NCBI GenBank assembly: GCA_037974335.1
Contig: CM075760.1
Location: 38,840,182 to 38,904,181, forward strand
Length of the DNA: 64,000 nt
Origin: Prionace glauca
Lineage: Eukaryota; Chordata; Chondrichthyes; Carcharhiniformes; Carcharhinidae
Direction of reading: 5' to 3'
Below, in pieces: positions 56,150 to 64,000 of this stretch. The notes below the pieces were generated by a model. That model had not been told where the DNA came from and ran no database searches. It worked only from the letters and a program-made list of their open reading frames with translations. Every line of letters starts with the position of its first letter. Position 1 is the stretch's first letter. A program made the position numbers and the translations under genes.

Positions 56150-56222
56150 GTTTCTGTAGTGTAGTGGTTATCACATTCGCCTAACACGCGAAAGGTCCCT
56201 GGTTCGAAACCAGGCAGAAACA
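56150..56222 (+). tRNA. tRNA-Val (AAC)
   Basis: 73 nt: acceptor gtttctg pairs fully with cagaaac, D arm gtgtagtggttatcac, anticodon loop cctaaca (AAC), T arm cctggttcgaaaccagg. All stems are intact, so it is likely functional. Confidence 0.94.
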
Positions 56223-56224
56223 TT

Positions 56225-56840
56225 AGCTTATTTATTATGAGGTAGTTTTGCATGGTTTCAGTTTTTGCTGCACATATTCCGAATCTCGATGTTACAGCCA
56301 TATTATCTTTGCTCTGACCTCGGCCACAAGTGCTCTCAGCTAAATCATAAATTTTGTATTTTAAGACGCAATGAGGAAATAAATGTGTGTATTTGGACAC
56401 CGTGCACAAACCAGCAGTCCACAACAGAACTTAATGGATTTATAAATGCAGACTAGCATAGTTAATTTCAATGTAAATATTGAAAAGAAATGCTGAGAAA
56501 ACCAAAAGAAATCATCTGGCATTGAGTCTTTCGAAAGCATGTGTCTTTGTGCTTGGGATTTTAAACTGAAGAAAGCAGGCTGCAGAAAACAACTTTATAA
56601 CATTTGTGTCCAAAGCAGCAGCCGGAGTCCCAGCAGGAAATATTTAATCCTGTCGCTGAAAGAACATTAGCTAACCCAGGCTCCTAATTTCAAACTGATA
56701 TAATTATCTTGTGGGACTGCGTCATTGCCGGCAAATGATGGCAGGAGGAAGAGATTTTGACCAATTCAATCCAGTGTGTGTGTTTAAACTGCACCGGGTT
56801 TGACATTGTAAAGGGAGAGAGAGGGTTGGCCTCGGCAGCG
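56225..56840. other. No gene seen; 5' flank of V13
   Basis: Nothing recognised. Confidence 0.4.
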
Positions 56841-56844
56841 GCCG

Positions 56845-57324
56845 TGCCGATATTCAGAATCTGTGTTTGGGATGATTTTTGATGGTAAGGATGATTTCCA
56901 CAGTGTTCCATTCAAACTAAAGTGTTACTTTTTTGTTAATGTCCAGTCTTGTCTTGTTCCTGAACACAGTGCAGATCAAAGTGCTGGAGATTCAGTTACT
57001 CAGTCCCGGCCATCAGTGAGTGTGAAAGAAAGTGAAGCCGTGACTATAAAGTGTATCGATAGCATTACAGAAGAAAGGTAGTTATGTATATTGGTGCCTG
57101 CAGCAACCAGCGAAAGAGGCCCAGTTTGTTGTGTGGAGTTGGCCTTGAGATGTTCTGGAATGGAAAGGCTCGGCGTTAGGAAACCGTTTTGCTTCAGACC
57201 TCCAGCTGACAGACTCCACCACAATGTTACCCATCATGGGCCTGCAGCCGACCAACGCCGCTGTTTATTACTGCGCCACGGGACTCACAATAATAGAAAA
57301 TAATACTAAGTATTGTTTACATAA
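56845..57324 (+). pseudogene. TCR V segment pseudogene (V13)
   Basis: The leader relic 56845-56885 aligns with that of V11 but starts GTG and contains a stop; donor gtaagg. The V exon begins at 56970 ('SADQSAGDSVTQSRPSVSVK'), has Cys in IKC, then a frame break before 'SYVYWC', and ends in another frame with AAVYYCATGL. Heptamer CACAATA (57286-57292) is followed by sequence that does not match a nonamer; a LINE inserted at 57319, inside the expected nonamer position. Confidence 0.8.
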
Positions 57325-58560
57325 GAACATAAGAACATAAGAAATAGGAGCAGGAGTAGGCCATCTGGCCCTTCGAGCCTACCCCGCCATTCAATAAGAT
57401 CATGGCTGATCTGTCGTGACTCAGCTCCACCTTCCCGCCCTCTCCCCATAACCCTTAATCCCTTCTCTTATCAAAAACCCATCAACCCGTTTCTTAAAAA
57501 TATTTAGCGAGGCAGCCTCCACCACTTCAACGGGCAGAGAATTCCAGAGATTCACCACCCTTTGAGTGAAGAAGTTCCTCCTCAACTCTGTTCTAAACCG
57601 CCCCCCCTTTATCTTGATGCTGTGCCCCCTAGTCCTACTGTCTTTTTTGAGCGGGAAGAGTCTCCCCACCTCTATCCTATCCATCCCATTCATCATCTTA
57701 TACGTCTCAATGAGATCTCCCCTCATTCTTCTAAACTCTAACAAGTACAAACCTAGTTTATTCAGCCTCTCCTCATAGCTCAATCCCCTCAACTCCGGTA
57801 TCAGCCGAGTAAACCTCCTCTGCACTCCCTCCAGGGCCAAAATATCCTTGCGCAGGTGCGGCGCCCAAAACTGCACACAGTACTCCAGCTGCAGCCTCAC
57901 CAATGCCCTATACAGCTGCAGCAAGACCTCCCTACTTTTATATTCAATCCCCTTCGCTATGAAGGCCAGCATCTCATTCGCCTTCCTGACCAAATGCTGC
58001 ACCTGCAAGCTGGGTTTTTGCGACTCATGCACAAGGACCCCGAGGTCCCTCTGCACCGTCGCCTGCTGCAGTTTTTCGCCCCGTAAGTAATAGTCCTTCC
58101 TACCATTCCTCCTACCAAAGTGGACCACCTCACACTTGCCAACATTAAATTCCATTTGCCATTTCCTGGCCCATTCGCCCAGCCTATCTAGATCCTTCTG
58201 CAGACTCTCCACACCCTCCGCACAATTTGCCTTTCCCCCAATCTTGGTGTCATCAGCAAATTTCGACACCCTGCACTCGGTTCCCTCCTCCAGATCATCT
58301 ATATAAATGGTAAATAGCGGAGGCCCCAGCACCGACCCCTGGGGCACCCCACTAGTCACCAACCGCCAATCCGAATAGCATCCATTGACCCCCACTCTCT
58401 GCCTCCTATTTGACAACCAATCCTCTATCCACGCTAACACCCTACCCCCAACCCCATGTCCCCTGACCTTCTGCAATAACCTCTTGTGAGGTACCTTGTC
58501 AAACGCCTTCTGAAAATCCAGAAAGACCACATCCACCGGCTCTCCTCTATCCACTGGGTG
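57319..58560 (-). mobile_element. CR1-type LINE (family B), longest open copy
   Basis: The minus strand encodes, without interruption from about 58550 to 57421, 'DRGEPVDVVFLDFQKAFDKV', 'RLVTSGVPQGSVLGPPLFTI', 'VSKFADDTKIGGKAN', 'QMEFNVGKCEVVHFGRRNGR' and the C-terminus to GYGERAGRWS. The catalytic Asp residues are present (FLDF, FADD). Fingers, endonuclease and ORF1 are missing. 'attgttt' flanks it at 57312-57318 and 58561-58567. The first ~45 residues of the longer open frame are host sequence, not LINE. Confidence 0.9.
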
Positions 58561-58569
58561 ATTGTTTGG

Positions 58570-59100
58570 GTGATTGTTCAGTGGAAAACTGAAAAAGATG
58601 TTTCCAGGCCCGCAAGTCGCATTATTTTCTCTTGCTACCAACAATGACAGACAGAGAAAGACGGCCGAGTCCATCCAGCCTGTTCGCAACAAATATGAAA
58701 TAAATCTGAAGTGCAGTCGCTATTTTAATGTAGGGAAGAGCTGTCGTGAACAGAGCAAGATTCCGCGTAACGTGATCATCTGCTGTAGCTTGTCGACGGA
58801 GGTGTAAATGTCTTGGAGAATTGGGTTGTTTTAGACCCCAGTGCAGTGAAGTGTTTAAGATCCTCCAGGAAGGCCAGGCGAATCCTCTCTTTAGTACATT
58901 ATCTGAGCAATTCACTGCGGAGACGCTCGAACTCTATTAGGACTGGCAGTGTAAGTGGCAGCTGGAATGTCTCTGGAGGGAGACCGGAACCCACAGTTTC
59001 CTGAATTAGACGCGATAGAATTCAGAAATGTAACAGTTAACACGGAACCGCAGATAGAACTTGAACTGGCGACACCATCTGCGCCAGTTCTGTTTGATAA
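58570..59100. other. No gene seen; 3' flank of V14
   Basis: Nothing recognised. Confidence 0.4.
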
Positions 59101-59139
59101 GGTTTTTGTACAGCGATAGATGAGTTTTAAATCTCTGTG
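59101..59139 (-). promoter_or_regulatory. 23-spacer recombination signal of V14
   Basis: Minus strand: heptamer CACAGAG (59139-59133), 23-bp spacer, nonamer ACAAAAACC (59109-59101). Confidence 0.88.
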
Positions 59140-59590
59140 TCGCTCAACGCACAGAAATAGACAGCGGTATCTTGGATTTCTGCTCGAGTAAGCGTTAAAG
59201 GAAATTTATTTTCTGCATTTGTCTGATCGGCCTCGAATTTTCCCTTGGCAAAATCTGCGTCTCTTCTGCGGCTTCTGTCTCGGTACAAAATAAAATGCGG
59301 AGCCTGGTCCGTATGCTGTCTGTACCAGTAAAGATCGGAATTGCTGTAACTTGTCGTGTAGCTGCAGTCCATTCTCACTCTATCTCCTTCAGTAATATAC
59401 AGTTCAGTCTGAGGTTGCCACACAGAATCTGCTTGATTCAGCCCTGAATAAAACACAAGGAAAGGTTTAACACAACACTGAGCTGCGGGTCCGTTACCAT
59501 CACAATACTGCCAGCAGATAAGAAGTTATGGTGTTACTTACCGAACACCAGCCACAATATAACCAGATGATAAAAACAGAAGAGCCCCAT
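59140..59590 (-). CDS. TCR V segment, inverted orientation (V14)
   Basis: Leader exon 59542-59590 (MGLFCFYHLVILWLVF), donor gtaagt, 98-bp intron, acceptor 'gtgttttattcag', V exon 59140-59443. It reads GLNQADSVWQPQTELYITEG, with Cys in VRMDC, Trp in DLYWYRQ, 'DADFAKGKFEAD' and DTAVYFCALSD. All key residues are intact. It lies on the strand opposite to most of the cluster, so joining would require inversion if J segments lie to the right. Confidence 0.88.
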
Positions 59591-59594
59591 TATT

Positions 59595-60185
59595 TCTTGG
59601 CCAGTGATTCCCTTGAGTCGCATGTTGGAGATATGGTTATATTTACTATTGTAATCCTTTAAATTAAGTGACTGTTGTACAGAAAGCTAAACAGACGGCG
59701 AGTAAGTGTCTCGGGAAATCGTTTACCAATATAAAGCAGCAATGCGATAACTGGGTAGCAGCATGGTAGTAAGAGTGCTCACTGGTCATATACAGTCTCT
59801 CCAGCTCCTGTTACACCATCTGACCGCGTCACCGCCCTGGGCGGGGCTTGTGTTTGGAATTCAGCCCCGCCCCTTCCCTCCTCACGCCTCTTGTTCAGAA
59901 AATACAACATTTGGCCATGTAATCTGTCATTGAACATGATTATAGATGCAAAGAAATGAAAATAGTGAATGAGAGAAACTGGCAGAGGGGCAACAGGCTG
60001 AAAAAGTGGAAAAGTGTGTAAGGAAACAAGACGCAAATGAAAAGGAAAGGATGAATTGTGCAAATCGAGGAAGAAATAATGTGCTGATTCTCATAAGGTT
60101 TCATATATTTTTGCTTTGTTATATCTCCTTTCTAGTTAACGGTGATTATGGCAAGACCACTATTCATTGCCCATCGCTTCGGGGC
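59595..60185. other. No gene seen; 5' flank of V14
   Basis: Nothing recognised; a 94-residue minus-strand frame lacks motifs. Confidence 0.35.
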
Positions 60186-60189
60186 TTAA

Positions 60190-60640
60190 AAAAAAGGCGG
60201 CATTGACAAGTTGGGATGAAGGTCCTGTTTCCATGCTGTAAATCTCTATCACTCAATGCTGCCGGAATTGAAGGCGTGTTCCTGGCTTTGAGACAGCAGT
60301 GCTAAACATTGTGCCACCATGCCGCCTGGAGGCTTTGGAGAGAGTGCAGAAAAGATTTACCAAGATGTTGCCTGTTATAAGAGATCATTTCTCCAAAGGG
60401 GGTTATTAGAAAACATAATACTTAAAATATTCGGCACTGAAATGCCGAAGCAAGGGACTGAAATGATATTTCTTAGACATAGAACGATATAATACCTACA
60501 ATTCAGAAAAGAAGGTCATCTGGCTCAACGATTCTGCATTCCGCCCCTCCCCCCACCCAGCCACGCCGCCCCCCTCCCCTAGGCCCTCCCCTCTTCCCTA
60601 CCCCCGTTAACCCCACACATTTACCATGGCTATTCCACAT
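60190..60640. mobile_element. Debris of SINE and LINE ends
   Basis: Pieces in order: a LINE tail (60200-60250, 'ggtcctgtttccatgctgta'), a reversed tRNA-like SINE head (60255-60325, 'gtgccaccatgccgcc'), a CR1 ORF scrap (60330-60380, 'gagagtgcagaaaagattta') and a reversed LINE tail running into a C-rich tract (60480-60610). Confidence 0.5.
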
Positions 60641-60689
60641 ATTCAAAGGAGAGAAGCGGGCAATTTTGCATGACCAATCCATCTAATAC

Positions 60690-61270
60690 GATTTGTTGTA
60701 ATATAAACGAGGGACAGACTCTGTGCAGTAATACAGAGACAGGGCCGAGTGCACCAATTATTGATACAGCGCCCGTACTAATATGAATGCAGCCTGGGCC
60801 CAGTTCAGTCATTACTGAGAGCGGGTGTTGCGTATCACTAACCAGCGTGGTGTTTTCTCGTGTGAACAGAGACATTTAATACGCAGTTTTAACAATGACA
60901 AAGTCTATTCTAATATAAGCAGAGACAATGTGCATTGTAATTTAAACTGAGACAGATTCTAATGTAATGCAACTCACATCGGCGCTGTCAGAATATAGGG
61001 ACATGTTCCAGTGTGATAGAAAGAGAGATGTGGCCCAGTGGAATCAAAAATGAGGCAATGCAGAGGGAAGCAATAATTGCGAAAGGAATTAAATGTAAAG
61101 TAAAGAGCGGTATGCTTCGGCGCAGTAATAAAGGAGGCAGCATCTAGCGCAATTAAATTGTCACCGGGCCTAGCGTAATTTTGTCTGATTCTGGGCATTG
61201 TATAATATAAACTGAGACAAAACTGATGCAGTAATTTCAAACCAAGGTTTTATAAGCTTTGACAGGGGCA
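60690..61270. repeat. Diverged repeat of unknown type
   Basis: Variants of 'taatataaac(t)gagacag' recur near 60700, 60915, 60945 and 61200, and 'gtgcagtaat' near 60723, 61120 and 61225. This looks like an old, diverged short repeat array. No coding potential. Confidence 0.4.
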
Positions 61271-61279
61271 AGTGCAGCA

Positions 61280-61988
61280 ATAAGAACATACGAACATAAG
61301 AAATAGGAGCAGGAGGAGGCCATCTCGCCCTTCGAGCCTGCCCCGCCATTCAATAAGATCATGGCTGATCTGTCGTGGCTCAGTTCCACCTTCCCGCCCT
61401 CTCCCCATAACCCTTAATAGCCTCTCTTATCAAAAACCCATCAACCCGCTTCTTAAAAATAATTAGCGAGGCAGCCTCCACCACTTCAACGGGCAGAGAA
61501 TTCCAGAGATTCACCACCCTTTGAGTGAAGAAGTTCCTCCTCAACTCTGTTCTAAACCGCCCCCCCCCCCTTTATCTTGAGGCTGTGCCCCCTAGTCCTA
61601 CTGTCTTTTTTGAGCGGGAACAGTCTCTCCACCTCTATCCTATCCATCCCATTCATCATCTTATACGTCTCAATGAGATCTCCCCTCATTCTTCTAAACT
61701 CTAACGAGTACAAGCCTAGTTTATTCAGCCTCTCCTCATAGCTCAATCCCCTCAACTCCGGTATCAGCCGAGTAAACCTCCTCTGCACTCCCTCCAGGGC
61801 CAAAATATCCTTGCGCAGGTGCGGCGCCCAAAACTGCACACAGTACTCCAGCTGCGGCCTCACCAATGCCCTATACAGCTGCAGCAAGACCTCTCTACTT
61901 TTATATTCAATCCCCCTCGGTATGAAGGCCAGCATCCCATTCGCCTTCCTGACCACCTGCTGCACCTGCAAGCTGGGTTTTTGCGACC
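61280..61988 (-). mobile_element. CR1-type LINE (family B), 5'-truncated
   Basis: Minus strand: from 'SQKPSLQVQQVVRKANGMLA' through 'RPQLEYCVQFWAPHLRKD' to the G-tract frame break and the 3' end (plus strand 'cataagaaataggagcagga'). Very similar to 8833-9695. Confidence 0.9.
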
Positions 61989-62160
61989 GGGTCCAGGAAG
62001 GGCAGAAAGCATTCTGAAGCGAGAGGGTGAACAACCAGTGGCCATGGTACATATTGGTATAGAGGTAAGAAGAGTGACAATGTCCTGCAACAGCAGTTAA
62101 GGGAGTTAGATAGAAAGTTAAAAAGCAGGACCTCTTGGGTTGTAATCACGGGATTGCTTC
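61989..62160 (+). mobile_element. LINE 5'-region fragment (ORF1-like)
   Basis: 'gaggtaagaagagtgacaat' and 'gtggccatggtacatattgg' (VAMVHIG) resemble the VxxVHxGTND region of an SGNH-hydrolase-like domain known from the ORF1 of some CR1/L2 LINEs. It ends near 'ggattgcttcctgtgccac'. Assignment is tentative. Confidence 0.45.
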
Positions 62161-62169
62161 CTGTGCCAC

Positions 62170-62720
62170 CTATCCACTGTCATCTCTTGAAGTAACCCTC
62201 CCCAATCTATCAAGGCCAACTCACGTCTCATATCCTCATAGGTTTCTTAAGATATAGCACTTTGTCTCCGAATCAACTACTTCATTCTCCAGTTTGATTT
62301 TAAAAAATCTTATCATGTTACGGCCGCTCATCCTGAAGGGGTCTGGTACAATTGGATTGGCAATGATTCCCTTCTCACTACACAGTACCCAGTATCAGCT
62401 GGCCTGCTATCCAGTTGGTTCCTCCAGATATTGGTCAATTAAACCATCCTGTATACATTCCAGGAAGTCCTCTTTTGCGGCACTGTGGCTAATTTGATTT
62501 GCTCAATCTATGTGCAAATTAAAATCATCCATGATCACCATTACTCCCTTATAACATGCATCTCTAGTTTTGTGTTTAAGGCCATTCTCAACATCACCAC
62601 TGCAGTTTGGAGGTCCGTATCTGACATCCACTAATGTTTTTTGCCCTTTGGCGATGTGGGGGGGCAGTGTAGAATTCTTCAATGAGCCCCTTGATTTTAG
62701 TTTACTACAATGTGTAGACT
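62170..62720 (-). mobile_element. Old LINE fragment (endonuclease region)
   Basis: On the minus strand, 'atcatggatgattttaattt' then 'gcacatagattg' matches the 'GDFNxxxIDW' block of a LINE endonuclease, followed by 'FLECIQDGLIDQYLEEPTG'. Diverged, with stops. Confidence 0.55.
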
Positions 62721-62724
62721 AGAT

Positions 62725-63050
62725 TGAGGTGCCTTCTATATAGTGAGAATTCACAATGTGCCAGTCTCACAACTTTGCTCCAAGTGGGCTGATACTCTTT
62801 GAGCCTGGGAGAGCACATTTCCGCTGAAATGATCCACAAAAGCTGATGAAGGACATTTATTTAATCCTGGATAGTAAATAGTGTTTTTCCTACCACTACA
62901 GGTAGATCTAAAATAAATACATTTGTCTCTATTCCATTGAGTCTACAGCACAGGGCCAGGCCAGTCGGCTCAGTCAGTCTGTGTCAGTGTTTATGTTCCA
63001 CATGACCCTCCACCCACCCCTCTTCATCCCCCCCCACCAGCATATCCTTC
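62725..63050. other. Unassigned, partly LINE tail
   Basis: 62940-63045 resembles a LINE 3' end on the minus strand ('acagcacagggccaggccag') and runs into a C-rich tract. The rest is not recognised. Confidence 0.35.
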
Positions 63051-63051
63051 T

Positions 63052-63710
63052 ATTCGCAGGTGGAGGAGGTGGTCAAGAAGGCGTATGGTGTACTGGCCTT
63101 CATTAATCGAGGGATTGAGTTTAGGAGTCGGGAGGTAATGCTGCAACTTTACAGGACCCTCGTCAGGCCTCATTTGGAGTACTGTGCACAGTTCTGGTCG
63201 CCTCACTATAGGAAAGACGTAGAAGCTATTGAAAGGGTGCAGAGGAGATTTACAAGGATGTTGCCTGGACTGGGAGGCATGCCTTATGAAGATAGGTTGA
63301 GGGAGCTGGGACTCTTTTCCCTGGAGAGGCGAAGGTTGAGAGGCGACCTGATAGAAGTTTATAAAATGTTGAGAGGAATAGATAGGGTGGACTCTCAGAG
63401 GCTATTTCCCCGGGTTGAAATGGTCGCTACGAGAGGACACAGATTTAAGGTGCGGGGAGGGAAGTACAGAGGTGATGTTAGGGGTAAGTTTTTCACTCAG
63501 AGGGTAGTGAGTGATTGGAATCGGCTGCCGTCGTCGGTGGTGGAGGCGAACTCGCTGGGGTCTTTTAAAAGACTTCTGGATGAGTATATGGGGTTTAATG
63601 GGATTGGGGGTTATAGATAGGTCTATAGATTGGTGGAGTTGATGCGATCGGCGCAACTCGAGGGCCGAAGGGCCTGTTTGTGCTGTAATGTTCTATGTTC
63701 TATGTTCTTT
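63052..63710 (+). mobile_element. CR1-type LINE (family A) 3' end
   Basis: An open frame of 186 residues (VEEVVKKAYGVLAFINRGIE to GFNGIGGYR) is followed by the 3' end 'gggccgaagggcctgtttgt' and 'atgttctatgttctatgttc'. It begins after 'tctattcgcagg'. Close to the C-terminal third of the copy at 44298-45990. Confidence 0.9.
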
Positions 63711-63841
63711 CTCCCTCATATATGTATCCAGCTTCCCCTTCAGTGTATTCATGCTGTTCACCTCAGTCACTCGCTGTAGTGATGAGTCTGTCATTCTCAC
63801 CACTCGCTGGATAAAGAACTTTCTCCTGTTACAGCTTATTT

Positions 63842-64000
63842 ATTAGTCACAAGTAGGCTTACGTTAATACTGCACTGAAGTTGTTATGAAAATCCCCTTG
63901 TCCTCCCACTCTGGCTGCTGGTCGGGTACACTGAGGGAGAAATTAGCATGGCTAATGCACCTAACCAGCACATCTTTTTGGACTGTGGGAGGAAACTGGA
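63842..64000 (-). mobile_element. V-SINE, cut by the window end
   Basis: Plus strand: 'attagtcacaagtaggctta' at the tail side to 'ggactgtgggaggaaactgg' in the core at the window end. Same family as 37641-37936. Confidence 0.8.

Noticed and set aside
58560-58692. N-terminal part of the 423-residue frame at 57421-58692
   Set aside because: It lies outside the LINE (beyond the 'attgttt' flank) and reads host DNA in frame by chance.

Overview
The window is vertebrate nuclear DNA, most likely from a shark or another elasmobranch. Three things point there: dense CR1-type LINE copies whose 3' ends read 'ggccgaagggcctgtt' and finish in short TTCTATG- or TTCTTATG-like repeats; tRNA-derived SINEs with the V-SINE (HE1-like) core 'gtgggtttcctccgg'; and T-cell receptor V segments with two-exon structure and 23-bp-spacer recombination signals. 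No species can be named from the sequence alone.

Bases 1-16,100 hold a C2H2 zinc-finger (ZNF) cluster. A 13-finger gene on the minus strand (389-1537) and a 7-finger gene with one in-frame stop on the plus strand (3899-4516) lie head to head around a GC-rich promoter flanked by a ~390-bp inverted repeat. An inverted partial copy of the first gene, broken and fused to a LINE, lies at 7256-8038. An 11-finger gene (12030-12962, minus) has its own CpG-rich promoter about 3 kb upstream (15776-16110). The space between them is nearly all CR1 remnants, plus a ~72-bp minisatellite split by a mobile element.

Bases 16,400-22,500 are a mobile-element pile-up. It includes a nested composite LINE/V-SINE element and one copy of a duplicated block that carries tRNA-derived sequence.

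Bases 22,900-59,600 hold a cluster of 14 T-cell receptor V segments: 8 that look usable and 6 pseudogenes or fragments. Eleven are on the plus strand and three on the minus strand. They have leader exons, phase-1 introns, Cys/Trp/Cys framework residues, and heptamer-23-nonamer signals. No D, J or constant region was seen, so assignment to the alpha/delta locus is an inference from the 'YYCAL' type ends and the mixed orientation. Four tRNA genes or near-intact tRNA copies (Gln, Lys, Asn, Val), an orphan CpG island with tandem X-box/YY1 repeats, two Penelope-like element relics and many CR1 LINEs and SINEs are interspersed.

Bases 59,600-64,000 are mostly repeats: CR1 copies, a diverged unidentified repeat and a SINE cut by the window end.

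The V segments would be used one at a time. RAG recombinase joins a V to a downstream (D)J outside this window; plus-strand V segments probably join by deletion and the three minus-strand ones by inversion, if D/J/C lie to the right. The ZNF genes are unrelated neighbours.
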